Part shown: positions 27,369 through 36,445 of the stretch, one piece after another
Layout: the number at the start of each line of letters is the position of its first letter
How positions within the stretch are numbered: position 1 is the stretch's first letter
Assembly (NCBI RefSeq): GCF_002741075.1
Contig: NZ_CP016634.1
Coordinates: forward strand, 2,402,501 to 2,466,500
DNA length: 64,000 nt
Direction of reading: 5' to 3'
Origin: Pseudomonas putida
Lineage (GTDB): Bacteria > Pseudomonadota > Gammaproteobacteria > Pseudomonadales > Pseudomonadaceae
Notes under the pieces: generated by a model
The model's database searches: none
The model's input: only the letters and a program-made list of their open reading frames with translations
Told to the model about the DNA's origin: nothing
Program-made: the position numbers and the translations under genes

Positions 27369-28061
27369 ATGAGAGTTTCGCTTTTCGCAGGCCTGTGCCT
27401 GCTGTTCACCGCTGTCACCGCACAGGCCGATGCCCCGCGCACCTTCCAGGAAGCCAAGAAGGTCGCCTGGCGGCTGTATGCACCGCAATCCACCGAGTTC
27501 TACTGTGGCTGCAAATACAAAGGCAACAAAGTGGACCTGGCCTCCTGCGGCTACACCCCGCGCAAGAATGCCCAACGTGCCTCGCGCATCGAGTGGGAAC
27601 ACATCGTGCCGGCCTGGCAGATCGGCCACCAGCGTCAATGCTGGCAAAACGGTGGACGCAAGAACTGCTCGCGCCACGATGAAGTGTACAAACGCGCCGA
27701 GGCCGACCTGCACAACCTGGTGCCGAGCATCGGCGAGGTCAATGGCGATCGCAGCAACTACAGCTTTGGCTGGCTGCCTCAGCAGCAAGGCCAGTACGGC
27801 AGTTGCCTGACCCAGGTGGACTTCAAGGCCAAGAAAGTGATGCCGCGCCCATCGATCCGCGGGATGATCGCGCGCACCTACTTCTATATGAGCAAGCAAT
27901 ACAACCTGCGCCTGTCCAAGCAGGACCGGCAGTTGTTCGAAGCCTGGAACAAGACCTACCCGCCACAAACCTGGGAGTTGCAGCGCAACCAGCAGGTGGC
28001 GTGTGTCATGGGGCACGGCAACGACTTCGTCGGGCCGGTGAACCTGCATGCCTGTGGCTGA
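27369..28061 (+). CDS. endA: Endonuclease I
   Basis: The 230-residue enzyme cuts DNA nonspecifically in the periplasm. A signal peptide (MRVSLFAGLCLLFTAVTAQA) is followed by the EndA/Vvn fold: FYCGCKY, RIEWEHIVPAWQIGH with the catalytic His, and AEADLHNLVPSIGEVNGDRSNY with metal-binding Asn/Glu. Several Cys suggest disulfides, as in Vvn/Dns enzymes. It directly follows the DUF1654 gene and is presumably induced with it. Convergent with the HD-domain gene, the two ending one base apart. Confidence 0.93.
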   Translation: MRVSLFAGLCLLFTAVTAQADAPRTFQEAKKVAWRLYAPQSTEFYCGCKYKGNKVDLASCGYTPRKNAQRASRIEWEHIVPAWQIGHQRQCWQNGGRKNCSRHDEVYKRAEADLHNLVPSIGEVNGDRSNYSFGWLPQQQGQYGSCLTQVDFKAKKVMPRPSIRGMIARTYFYMSKQYNLRLSKQDRQLFEAWNKTYPPQTWELQRNQQVACVMGHGNDFVGPVNLHACG

Positions 28062-28487
28062 TCAGTTGAGCGTTTGCAGGTAGGCGCTGGCCTGCTGGTA
28101 GCGGCAGAGCCGTGCGAGATCCGCAGGGCCCGGGCAAGGGATGCGTGACAGGTCACTGTTGTCGGCCAGATCCGCGAGTTTGACCTGTCGCGCCAGCGGG
28201 TCGCCCCCCAGGCGCACGACGAACGCCTCGTAGCTCTCGCCATCGCGCCGGCTCAGGGCCTGCACGGCGGCGAGGATCTTCAGCGGGAAGCCTTCGCGCG
28301 CAAGGTCCGACAGGGTCAGCGGGGTGTCTTCCAGCACGTCGTGGAGCACTGCGACGATCCGCTGCTCCAGCGTGCAGACCCGCATCATCACCCGCAATGG
28401 GTGCAGGATATAGGCCGCCCCACCCTTGTCATATTGCCCTTCATGCGCCCTGGCAGCGACGGCAATGGCCCGTTCCAGCGTAGACAT
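28062..28487 (-). CDS. HD-domain phosphohydrolase, SpoT-like
   Basis: GGAGAA upstream supports ATG 28487 (141 residues). The motifs H-x3-YDKGG-x3-ILHPLRV and VAVLHDVLEDTPLT are those of small (p)ppGpp hydrolase-type HD domains (MESH1/SpoT-like). There is no synthetase domain. It may hydrolyse alarmones or other nucleotides; the exact substrate is unknown. It is cytosolic. Its 3' end abuts endA. Confidence 0.8.
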   Translation of the reverse strand: MSTLERAIAVAARAHEGQYDKGGAAYILHPLRVMMRVCTLEQRIVAVLHDVLEDTPLTLSDLAREGFPLKILAAVQALSRRDGESYEAFVVRLGGDPLARQVKLADLADNSDLSRIPCPGPADLARLCRYQQASAYLQTLN

Positions 28488-28626
28488 GAGGCCTTCTCCC
28501 CTCAACCACCTGCTTCACAACAAGCATAGCCGCCCATGCCCTGGGCATGCATTTTTGGCGGACTCAAGCGTCGTGCAGCCTCCAAGCTCCCGGGGCCACA
28601 CAACCCATGCCCGCAGCCTCTGGCCC

Positions 28627-29196
28627 TCAGCGCTGGGCGCCGTGCTGGATGACGATCGAGTCCGTTCCCAGGCGTGCCATGACATCGGCCTTGCGCGCCT
28701 CAGCCTCGGCCTTGGTGGGGAACGGCCCCATCAGCACCACCGGCTTGCCATTGCGGTATTCGACCGATGACGGGATGCCTTTTTCGATCAGGCGCGCGGT
28801 CATGTCGGTCAGGGCACCCATGTTGGCGCCCTGGATCACCTCGACGTCCCAGCCTTCCGGGGCGGGCTGGTCCGCCAGGACATCGGCGCGCCGTTGCAGT
28901 TCGGCGCCACCGCAGACCTCACGGATCCGCAGGTTATTGCCCGAGTCATCGACGAGGATTTCATACTGGCCATCGTGCTTGATCGCCACATAGCTGCGGT
29001 ACGCCTCGTACTGCCCGGCGTCGTCCTTGCCACGCACCTGGCCGCAGATCGAGCCCTGGGTGTCGATCCGCACGTTGGCGAACTTGGCTGTCTTGGGGTT
29101 GTGCAGGTGTTCGGCCACCTGTTTGTGGACACCCTCGACCTCGTTCTCACAGCCCGCCAGGGCCAGCACTGCCATTACCACTGCCAGTTTGCGCAC
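28627..29196 (-). CDS. SPOR-domain lipoprotein
   Basis: GTG 29196 has AGGAGG at good spacing; an upstream frame extension to 29433 lacks support. The 189-residue protein starts with a lipoprotein signal (RKLAVVMAVLALAGC, lipobox LAGC). A middle region (TAKFANVRIDTQGSICGQVRGKDDAGQYEAYRSYVA) is followed by a C-terminal SPOR-like domain (GWDVEVIQGANMGALTDMTARLIEKGIPSSVEY...VVLMGPFPTKAEAEARKADV). SPOR domains bind denuded peptidoglycan at division sites, so a cell-wall role is likely. Confidence 0.8.
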   Translation of the reverse strand: MRKLAVVMAVLALAGCENEVEGVHKQVAEHLHNPKTAKFANVRIDTQGSICGQVRGKDDAGQYEAYRSYVAIKHDGQYEILVDDSGNNLRIREVCGGAELQRRADVLADQPAPEGWDVEVIQGANMGALTDMTARLIEKGIPSSVEYRNGKPVVLMGPFPTKAEAEARKADVMARLGTDSIVIQHGAQR

Positions 29197-29652
29197 GCGT
29201 CTACCTCCTGATTCGAAGCGGCGGATTCTAGCATGTCGGGCGGGTAACCTAAGTTCTACCTGCGCACCGCCTCGTACTGCCGCGCACACGCCCGCTGGTA
29301 CGGCTGCATGCCACTGGAGCATCGCCAGCAGTTGAACCGCTGCAAGACCAGGGCAGAAAAGGCGCATGTCCACGTCATTGGACAGGACAAGACTTGCCGT
29401 ACCAAAACGGTTACCAGAGCCCGCCCGAGTCAAAGGAATGCTGGAAAAAACAAGACAATCACCTAGAGTTTTTTGAACTCGGAAATGCTGGATCCTATTT
29501 ACCTTGGGTGTCGTAAAAGAAATACCGTCTCCCCGCCGGGAGAGTTGATATCCCGTCGCTATGCTGTCCAGGCAAACGAGTGCATCTGCAGTTTGTTGAA
29601 TGAAACGCTGGATCGTGCCTCTTCATGACAACTACGTGCGGACTGACGCGAC
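29197..29652. other. Intergenic region without a recognised gene
   Basis: 456 bases between the SPOR lipoprotein and FadL genes. A Cys/Arg-rich reading (about 29258-29350, containing CRAHARWYGCMPLEHRQ) has no start codon and is not claimed as a gene. GAACTCGG-type repeats are weak. No tRNA or REP is visible. The promoters for both divergent genes should be here. Confidence 0.5.
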
Positions 29653-30990
29653 ATGATGACTCATCGAGTTTCGACAGAACACGGCAAAGCAAGGGGCTTC
29701 AAGGCCATACGCCTCCCAACGCTGGTCGCGCCTGCGATTACCTATGCGTTGCTGTTGGGCAGCACGTATGCGAACGCAGGCGGCATCCTGATCTATGAAG
29801 CCGGCCAGGAAGGCAACGGCCTGGCCAATGCCGGCGCCGCAGCGCTGGCCAAGGATCCCAGCGTGCTGATGAACAACCCTGCGGGCCTGACGCAGTTGCA
29901 AGGCACCCAGGTCAGCGCCAATGCCCAGGTGATCCTGGGCGACGTGCACTTTTCCCGCGATAGCAACAACCAGTTCGACGGCAACGAAGGCGGCAACGCC
30001 CTGCATTACCTGCCCGGCGCCAGCCTGTTCATCAGTCACCAGCTCAATGATCGCGCCGCGATCGGTTTTGGCATGTATGGCAACTTCGGCCTGGCACTGG
30101 ATTACGACGACGATTGGGCCGGGCGCTACTTCAACCAGGAAGCGGCTATCATCGGCATTTCCTTCCAGCCGACGCTGGCGTACAAGTTCACCGATGACCT
30201 GTCCGTGGGCATCGGCCCGCGCATCATGTACAGCTACTACCGCACCGAAATGGCCATAAACAACAACCTGCTGGGCCTGCGCGACCGCCCCGATGGCCAG
30301 CTGGAATACAAGGACACTGACGTCGGCACTGGCGTCAACCTAGGGGTGCTCTACCAACTCAGCCCACGCACCAAACTCGGCTTTGCCTACACCAGCAAGA
30401 TCAAGCTGGAGTTCGAAGACAGCCCTGACGTGCGCAACATCAGCAACCCGATCCTCAACGCCGGTTTGCGCAGGCTTGATGTGGATACCCTGGCGCTGGA
30501 CCTGAACGTCCCGCAAACCGCCACCTTCAGCGTGGCCCACGAATTGGACGAGCAATGGACGCTGCTGGGCAGCCTCGGCTGGCAGGACTGGAGCGACTTC
30601 GGCGATGTGGGAGTGGACGTCGACGCCAACAACGGTGGCATCAGCCGTACCGTCAACCGCAAGTACAAAGACACCTGGCACGCCTCGCTCGGCACCCAGT
30701 ACCAGGCGACCCCTCGCCTGCGCTGGAGCATGGGCCTGGGCTACGACAGCTCGGCAGTGGACGACGAGGACCGCACGGTGGACAACCCCATGGGAGAGTC
30801 CTGGCGCCTGGCGACGGGCGTCAACTACATGATCGATGAAGGGCTCGACGTGCACCTGGCCTACACCCTGATATGGCTGGGCGACATGGCGGTGGAGCAA
30901 ACGAAATCCCGGTCAGGCAACACTTTGTCCGGCAGTTTCGACAACAGTGCGCTACATATCATTGGAGGGGGCGCGACCTGGCGCTTCTAA
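29653..30990 (+). CDS. FadL/OmpP1-type outer-membrane transporter
   Basis: The 445-residue protein is a FadL-family beta-barrel that takes up hydrophobic compounds such as long-chain fatty acids or aromatics. After a signal peptide (ending near TYANA) comes GGILIYEAGQEGNGLANAGAAALAKDPSVLMNNPAGLTQLQG, the conserved N-terminal hatch with the NPAG motif. Alternating beta strands follow and the protein ends in Phe (GGGATWRF), the outer-membrane targeting signal. It is followed by a DUF3313 lipoprotein gene. The substrate cannot be told from sequence. Confidence 0.9.
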   Translation: MMTHRVSTEHGKARGFKAIRLPTLVAPAITYALLLGSTYANAGGILIYEAGQEGNGLANAGAAALAKDPSVLMNNPAGLTQLQGTQVSANAQVILGDVHFSRDSNNQFDGNEGGNALHYLPGASLFISHQLNDRAAIGFGMYGNFGLALDYDDDWAGRYFNQEAAIIGISFQPTLAYKFTDDLSVGIGPRIMYSYYRTEMAINNNLLGLRDRPDGQLEYKDTDVGTGVNLGVLYQLSPRTKLGFAYTSKIKLEFEDSPDVRNISNPILNAGLRRLDVDTLALDLNVPQTATFSVAHELDEQWTLLGSLGWQDWSDFGDVGVDVDANNGGISRTVNRKYKDTWHASLGTQYQATPRLRWSMGLGYDSSAVDDEDRTVDNPMGESWRLATGVNYMIDEGLDVHLAYTLIWLGDMAVEQTKSRSGNTLSGSFDNSALHIIGGGATWRF

Positions 30991-31057
30991 GTGTTCACGA
31001 CACCTACCTCAGCACCCTGCCCGCGGAGCAATGCCCAATGTCCCAAGGAGAAACTGC

Positions 31058-31726
31058 ATGAACTTGAAGTCGCTCGCTACTACCGTGTGCCTATCCTCGT
31101 TACTGCTCTGCGGTTGTGCGAGCAAGTACGTGGAGTCCGATCAGTATTCTGGCTTTCTCAAGGACTACAGCATCCTCAAGGAAGAAAAGTCCCCCTCCGG
31201 TGCCCCGGTGATGCGTTGGGTCAAGCCAGGCGTCAATGCCAACGCCTTCCGCAGCGTCTATATCGAACCCAGCCAGCTCTATCCGCGGCCGCAGCCGACC
31301 GAGAAGGTCCCGCAATCCACCCTCCAGGGCATCACCCAGTACTACGACCAGACACTGAAATCGCAGTTCTCCAAAGTCCTGCCGCTGGCCACCAGCCCAG
31401 GCCCGGGCGTATTGGTCGTGCGTCCGGCGATCACGGCAGTCAGCGCCTCCACCAAGAGCCTGCGCCCGTATGAAGTGATCCCGATCGCCCTGATCGCCGC
31501 AGGTATCAGCACCGCCACCGGCATTCGCGACCAGGACACCAGCATCGCCACCGAGGCCGCCTTCATCGATGGCAGCAACAACCAGCTGGTGGCCGAAGTG
31601 GTGCGCAAAGGTGCCGGTACGGAGCTCGAGAACTCCTCCCAGGTCATGCAGGCCAAAGATGCCAAGGCCGTGCTCGATGGCTGGGCGCAGGACATGGTCA
31701 AGTCCTTCCAGGCCCTGAGGAAGTAA
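31058..31726 (+). CDS. DUF3313 lipoprotein
   Basis: AAGGAG at 31045-31050 supports ATG 31058 (222 residues). A lipoprotein signal (LATTVCLSSLLLCGC, lipobox LCGC) precedes SKYVESDQYSGFLKDYSILKEEKSPSGAPVMRWVKPGVN and VYIEPSQLYP, the typical DUF3313 start. A hydrophobic PYEVIPIALIAAGISTATG segment lies in the middle. The family is outer-membrane associated with unknown function. It follows the FadL gene by 67 bases, so the two may work together. Confidence 0.85.
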   Translation: MNLKSLATTVCLSSLLLCGCASKYVESDQYSGFLKDYSILKEEKSPSGAPVMRWVKPGVNANAFRSVYIEPSQLYPRPQPTEKVPQSTLQGITQYYDQTLKSQFSKVLPLATSPGPGVLVVRPAITAVSASTKSLRPYEVIPIALIAAGISTATGIRDQDTSIATEAAFIDGSNNQLVAEVVRKGAGTELENSSQVMQAKDAKAVLDGWAQDMVKSFQALRK

Positions 31727-31756
31727 CCCCTCGCTAGGCGCGGATGTCCGAGCAAC

Positions 31757-31939
31757 GGCGTCCGCTTCGCGGGTAGCGCCGAAATCGAGCAGATGATCAG
31801 CGACATCCGCACCGGCACCGTACAGGCGGTCGGTGCCATGCGCGCCAGTGAGAGCCGCGCCAACAGCACGCTGGAGATCGCCCAGTACGACGTGGCCATC
31901 CTGGCCGCGAACCTGCTCCTGGCCATGGCCATGTCCTGA
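31757..31939 (+). pseudogene. Decayed C-terminal fragment of a methyl-accepting chemotaxis protein
   Basis: The plus frame reads GVRFAGSAEIEQMISDIRTGTVQAVGAMRASESRANSTLEIAQ before ending at TGA 31937-31939. This resembles the C-terminal cytoplasmic hairpin of chemoreceptors (AEIEQMI-x2-I-x2-GT-x2-AV-x2-M-x2-S). There is no start codon, membrane part or signalling tip. The last ~18 residues look unrelated. It is a relic of a larger gene, probably left by deletion or recombination. Confidence 0.65.
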
Positions 31940-32053
31940 GCCGTTGACACGCCTGCCCGCGCATAAGGTCGACGTGCTCAAAGCTGCCCTGGGGGCTGAT
32001 CGAACGCGAGAGCCGCCCGGCCTGAGCGCTGCAGGCTGGACTCGCGACCGGGC

Positions 32054-33175
32054 TCACGGCGCAGGTATCAGGTCGAGCGTGCGCTCCACTTCCTCGATGT
32101 CGATCCTGAAACCATCGCCCTCGGGGGTGCCGACCACATAGGCGAAGTGCTGGCTGTCGCGGTCGGTGTGGTACTTGTAGTAGCTGACGAAGCGATTGGG
32201 CGGCTGCAGGGCGAGCAATGCGCCGCCCGGCTGCAGGACGTTGACGCCATGCACCAACTGGCTGCCCTCGACCCCGATGACCACCTGCGCCCCGGCGCAG
32301 GCGGCGACAATGGACGGCACGTCGCTTTTGAGCGGGTCGACCACGTGAAAGCCACGGGTCCGCCGCAAGTGCTCGGCCAGCTCGAGTTCGTTACGCAGCA
32401 AGCGCAGGTCGCCATCGCCGCCGCGCAGCAGGAACACGCCGGGATGCGGCTGGTAGCTCACCCGCGACAGCAGCTTGTCGCCCATGGCACGAAAACGCAG
32501 GTACTTGTTGCGGTTGTTGCAGAAGTCATCGAACAGCACCAGCTCATGGAAGAACGCGCCGCTCAAGCGCCTGGGCTTCATGCCGAGCCATTCTTCGTAG
32601 GGCGGTGCCTGGGTGTAGATTGGAAAACGCGCCGACGGCCCGACGGTGACCGGCACGCCCTCGTCGGCGGCCAATGGGTAGGTCACGCAGTCTTCGACCA
32701 TCCAGTTGCCGAACCAGGTGTTGCCATTGACCGAGCAATAGATGGCCCCACGGTCGATCTCATGCTCCACCACCACCCGAGGAAACGCGCGTGGCCGTTG
32801 GGAAAGCCAGAAGTTTGCGCGGCCTTTGTAGAGCACGCCATCGATCAACCAGACGTTCTTGAGCAGATAACCCCGGGTCGGGCCCTGCACCACTTCGCCC
32901 AACCCCGCCATGGTGCGGGCCGGATGTTCATACGGATAGAAACGTTTTTCCTCCCAACCGGTGACGCGCTCCAGTTGGCCGGGCAGCGCGATGGCCGGCG
33001 GGGAAAACGACAGGCAGCCGGGGGCGATGTCCCAGCTTTTTTCCGCGATGCTTTTCAGACTGATATCGACCTGACGGGCCAGCCGTTTTCGTGCGATGTA
33101 TTTATAGGCGGCCAAGGTCCAGTGTCGGCGATGATGAGAGTCCAATTGACTGAATGCCGATACCTCACTTTCCAT
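32054..33175 (-). CDS. Family 61 glycosyltransferase (DUF563)
   Basis: ATG 33175 has GGAGG upstream, giving 373 residues. The C-terminal half has the GT61-type pattern FLLRGGDGDLRLLRNELELAEHLRRTRGFHVVDPLKSDVPSIVAACAGAQVVIGVEGSQLVHGVNVLQPGGALLALQPPNRF, where a nucleotide-sugar-binding segment precedes a conserved G-x-E/H-G-S/A-Q/G-L. The enzyme should transfer a sugar to a glycan or protein. It lies alone in an accessory region with AT-rich surroundings. Donor and acceptor are unknown. Confidence 0.8.
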   Translation of the reverse strand: MESEVSAFSQLDSHHRRHWTLAAYKYIARKRLARQVDISLKSIAEKSWDIAPGCLSFSPPAIALPGQLERVTGWEEKRFYPYEHPARTMAGLGEVVQGPTRGYLLKNVWLIDGVLYKGRANFWLSQRPRAFPRVVVEHEIDRGAIYCSVNGNTWFGNWMVEDCVTYPLAADEGVPVTVGPSARFPIYTQAPPYEEWLGMKPRRLSGAFFHELVLFDDFCNNRNKYLRFRAMGDKLLSRVSYQPHPGVFLLRGGDGDLRLLRNELELAEHLRRTRGFHVVDPLKSDVPSIVAACAGAQVVIGVEGSQLVHGVNVLQPGGALLALQPPNRFVSYYKYHTDRDSQHFAYVVGTPEGDGFRIDIEEVERTLDLIPAP

Positions 33176-33256
33176 GAACAGTCCTCCCCATTGAGCGGGT
33201 CCTGTCAGAAACACCAAACTATCAAGAATGCATTACCATTCTTTATAGATCTGGCT

Positions 33257-33287
33257 AATAGACCGGAACATCAACGCGAAATGTCAA
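33257..33287 (-). promoter_or_regulatory. Possible promoter for the glycosyltransferase gene
   Basis: On the minus strand TTGACA (33282-33287) lies 19 bases from TCTATT (33257-33262), about 80 bases before the start. The -35 is perfect, but spacing and -10 are weak. Confidence 0.3.
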
Positions 33288-33508
33288 TCACATCACTTAA
33301 CCCGTTGATATGAAAGCGGAGTCTCACACATGAAACGCCCCTGCATATCCAGTAACAAGTAAAGGTGCCAACAATTAACTTTGCAAGCGCTCGGCAACGG
33401 GGAATTGTCAATTATTTTATGGCGTCAAATTTATCTCCCAGCGAATAGTTTGCAGTTGCACTGCAATAACCCAGCAGTATTGAACGGCGTTCAATCAATA
33501 TGGGGATG

Positions 33509-33790
33509 CTATTGGGCCAGACGCGTGCGCTGGGCTTGCAGCTCGGCAATTTTCGCGTCGAGATCACCATCAGGTAGTAGGCCGGCATGTACAGATCCTT
33601 CGTGCTTTCCACCAGCCAGGCCGCGATAGTCGGGGTCAGCCCGGCGATCAGCACCGAAATGTTGAAGGCGCTGGCCAAGGCGCTGTAGCGGATGTGGGTG
33701 GGGAACATCGCCGGCAAGGTGGACGCCATCACACCGATGAAGAAGTTGAGCAGCACGGCCAGGGGGCGGATCAGGAACGGCACCGAGAAC
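33509..33790 (-). pseudogene. Remnant of the C-terminus of a ProP-type osmolyte transporter
   Basis: The frame contains FFIGVMASTLPAMFPTHIRYSALASAFNISVLIAGLTPTIAAWLVESTKDLYMPAYYLMV, a near-perfect match to the last membrane segments of proline/betaine transporter ProP. It then jumps by an internal deletion and frame change to DLDAKIAELQAQRTRLAQ and a stop, matching ProP's C-terminal coiled coil. The N-terminal two thirds are missing and an unnatural N-terminal frame extends upstream. It is a deletion relic, flanked by a REP pair. Confidence 0.85.
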
Positions 33791-33862
33791 GCTGGGCAGG
33801 CTTTGTGGCGCTGCACGGCGCAGCCCTCTTTAAAAGCAGATTTACCCAAAGACTGCACAGTC

Positions 33863-33938
33863 CCTGTGGGAGCGGGTTCACCCGCGAATGCGGTAGTGGA
33901 TTCACCAACGTATTCGCGGGTGAACCCGCTCCTACAGA
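33863..33938. repeat. Inverted REP pair (BIME)
   Basis: Two near-consensus P. putida REPs face each other (33863-33892 and 33913-33938) across about 20 bases. They separate the proP relic from the MFS transporter gene and may form a long hairpin. Confidence 0.9.
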
Positions 33939-33976
33939 GATCGCGCCAGCCTCAAAGCCAGCACCCCCACACAGGA

Positions 33977-35236
33977 TCAGGCAATCGCCTGGGCCCCCGC
34001 TCCTTCGCGGTGGCGTCTGACCATCCGCTGCAGCAGGCTGGATACCACCACACCCACCACCGCCAGCACGCTCATCAGACTGAACACATAGGTGTAGCCC
34101 TGCTCGCCTGGGTAGTGGTCCAGCAACGCGCCGTAGATCACGTAGGCGAACATGCCCGGCGCATAGCCGATCAGGCAGCCGATGCCGAACGCGGAGCCGG
34201 TGATGCGCGAAGGGATGCCCACTTCGCTCATCGGCGCCCAGAACACCCCACGCATGGTGAACACAACCAGGGCGAAGGACAACGTCGCCGCCAGCCCCGC
34301 ATAGATGTAGCTTTCACCACGCGGAATGCTGAGGATGACCAGCATCAGCGGCAGCAAGGCAACGAAGGCCCACTTGAGGTAGCGGCTCGAGCTCTTGAGT
34401 TGTTTGTCGGCGATGAAGCCACCGGCCGGGCCACCGAGGACCTTGAGGAAGTACTGGTTGATGATGCCGTAGACACCCACCAATGCCACCGGCAGGTGGT
34501 ACATGTCCTTGAGGTATGGGATGAAGTAGGTCAGGCCGCAGTACACGATGTAGACCATGAACACGTTCAGGCTCACCAGCCAGATCCCCGGCATGCGCAC
34601 CGCCTCCAGCAGCCCCGACAGACCGATGGGCTCGCGGGTGCTGTTGACCTGGCGGGCATCCTTGAGCAGGAACAGCGCCAGCACGCCAACGCCGATGTCG
34701 ATCAGCGAATAGAACGCGATGGCCGCCTTGAGGCCTGCCGCACCAGAACCCAGGGCAACGAACACGCCGAGGGCGGAAAACGCCACCAGGGTATCCACCG
34801 CGCCACGCCCGCCTTCGAGCAGGCCGAACATGCGGCTTTGCTCCTGGTCATTGCCCAGGTTGCGGATGGCCTTGAGCAGCGAGGGCCAGAAAATGCAGTC
34901 GGCGCACACCGCCAGCAGGCCGAAGATGATGAGCAACTGGTTGTAGCCCGGGAAGCTTGCCAGGTACAGGCCCAGACCACCGATGCTCACCAGCCCCAGC
35001 GGGATGAGCTTGCGCGTTTCGAAGCGGTCGGCCAGAAAGCCACCCACCACGAACAGCACGGTGGCGACGATGGCGTTGACGCTCAGCAGCGTGCCGATCT
35101 GGGTATGGGTCAGCCCCATGTGCTCCTGCATCGGGATGTAGAAAGCGTCCTTGAGGTTGGACAGTTTATAGATGGTCCCGCCGCCGAGGACGAGGATCAA
35201 AAAGCGTAGCCACTTGGCTTTGACCGAAGCTGTCAT
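33977..35236 (-). CDS. MFS transporter
   Basis: The 419-residue protein has about 12 hydrophobic segments typical of major facilitator permeases. Between segments 2 and 3 lies GGFLADRFETRKL, the family's loop motif (G-x3-DR-x-R/ETRK). It follows the TIM-barrel isomerase gene (30 bases), which itself follows the MocR gene on the same strand, so the three may form one operon for a sugar or sugar-like compound. The substrate is unknown. Confidence 0.85.
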   Translation of the reverse strand: MTASVKAKWLRFLILVLGGGTIYKLSNLKDAFYIPMQEHMGLTHTQIGTLLSVNAIVATVLFVVGGFLADRFETRKLIPLGLVSIGGLGLYLASFPGYNQLLIIFGLLAVCADCIFWPSLLKAIRNLGNDQEQSRMFGLLEGGRGAVDTLVAFSALGVFVALGSGAAGLKAAIAFYSLIDIGVGVLALFLLKDARQVNSTREPIGLSGLLEAVRMPGIWLVSLNVFMVYIVYCGLTYFIPYLKDMYHLPVALVGVYGIINQYFLKVLGGPAGGFIADKQLKSSSRYLKWAFVALLPLMLVILSIPRGESYIYAGLAATLSFALVVFTMRGVFWAPMSEVGIPSRITGSAFGIGCLIGYAPGMFAYVIYGALLDHYPGEQGYTYVFSLMSVLAVVGVVVSSLLQRMVRRHREGAGAQAIA

Positions 35237-35266
35237 TGTTGTTCTCCACGGTTTCCAGGGTGAGGG

Positions 35267-36328
35267 TCAGGCGTCGGCGGCCAGGGCCAGCTCGGCCAAC
35301 ACGCGCATCTCGGCCAGCAGCTCACGGACATAGCGCACCTGGTCATTGGCCCAGCGGTGCTCGTCGGCCAGCATCTGCTCCAGGCTGTAGCCCGGTGGCA
35401 AGGGTGTTTCGCTCATCTCGCGGTAGACGATGAAAGGGTCGGCGTCCTCGCCTACCTGGCGGAACGCCGGAGCGATGTAGTGGTTTTCCTGCTCGAGGAT
35501 GAATGCCACCACCTGGGGTGTGGACTCGCCCAGCAGCAACAGCTCCATCAGCATGCGCGCGCCGGGCAGTTGATCCTCGGCGCTGCCCTGCAGCACCCCG
35601 TAATGACCAAAACCGTTGGCCTCAGGCACCACGCGCACGCCCTTGAGGTGGACCTGGCGAATGAACGGCGCCAGGTTCGCCAGCGCAGGCAACGGCTGCT
35701 CGCAGGCATTGATCATGTTGCCGAAGTCGAACAGGGCATTGAGACGTGGGTGCCCGACCCGACGCAGCAAGGTGGCGATCTCGTCGCTCTTGAGCTCTTC
35801 GTGTTGCTCGAAGTCGAAGTTCAGGTCGTGCTCATCGGCCAGGCGCGCCAGGCGGCGCAGGTCATCCTCGATGATGCTCATCACCCGCGACAGGTGCCCT
35901 TCGTAGCGCGAGTACACACGGATGTTGCGGCTGCCGATGGCACGCGCGACAGCCACAGCCTGGTCGACGTCGGCGGGCAGCGTGCTGCTGATTTCCAGAT
36001 GCACGTCCAGCCCGAGGCCGCGGGCTTTGTCAGCGAAGGCCGCCAGGCGTTCAGACGTCATGCGCGAGAGGCTGTTGTGCTCGCCATCGAGCAAATGCAG
36101 CGAGAGACCGTCGAGCCCATGCCGGTAGGCAAAGTCGAGCATGTCCTCGGGGGTGACCCGTCCGTGGGTGAGGTTGGTCAGAAGCGGATAACCGTGGGCG
36201 AACAACCGCAGGCTGTCCAGACGCGCCAGCAGACGGCGAGCAAGGTCGGCGGTGAGCAGCACGGGCGTGCACGGCGCCTGCGCGTTGTGGCCCATGAGAC
36301 CGGCGAAACGGGCTTGGATAGGATTCAT
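35267..36328 (-). CDS. Sugar phosphate isomerase/epimerase-like TIM-barrel protein
   Basis: I chose ATG 36328 (353 residues); the alternative at 36337 has poorer spacing. The protein fits the xylose-isomerase-like TIM-barrel family: segments HGLDGLSLHLLDG, LDVHLEISST, LNFDFEQHEELKSDE, NALFDFGNMI and FIRQVHLKGV place His/Glu/Asp residues at strand ends as in metal-dependent epimerases (ligands likely in FEQHE, FDFGN, QVHLKG). It lies just upstream of the MFS gene. Substrate unknown. Confidence 0.75.
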   Translation of the reverse strand: MNPIQARFAGLMGHNAQAPCTPVLLTADLARRLLARLDSLRLFAHGYPLLTNLTHGRVTPEDMLDFAYRHGLDGLSLHLLDGEHNSLSRMTSERLAAFADKARGLGLDVHLEISSTLPADVDQAVAVARAIGSRNIRVYSRYEGHLSRVMSIIEDDLRRLARLADEHDLNFDFEQHEELKSDEIATLLRRVGHPRLNALFDFGNMINACEQPLPALANLAPFIRQVHLKGVRVVPEANGFGHYGVLQGSAEDQLPGARMLMELLLLGESTPQVVAFILEQENHYIAPAFRQVGEDADPFIVYREMSETPLPPGYSLEQMLADEHRWANDQVRYVRELLAEMRVLAELALAADA

Positions 36329-36445
36329 TATTGTCATTTCCTCAGAGCGATGCCGGGGTGGCCGGCCGTGCCTTTATCGCTCCGAAGTGGCCCCATCCAT
36401 AGAGCCATTAACCTTTTGTTGGTATAGCCATTTTGAAGGCCTGGC

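Noticed and set aside
27072..28049. A 325-codon minus-strand frame opposite endA and DUF1654
   Set aside because: The plus-strand genes have a LexA box, signal peptide and catalytic motifs; the opposite frame has none.
29252..29360. Possible Cys-rich protein fragment (CRAHARWYGCMPLEHRQ)
   Set aside because: No start codon, no ribosome site, and I cannot match it to a family; left as intergenic.
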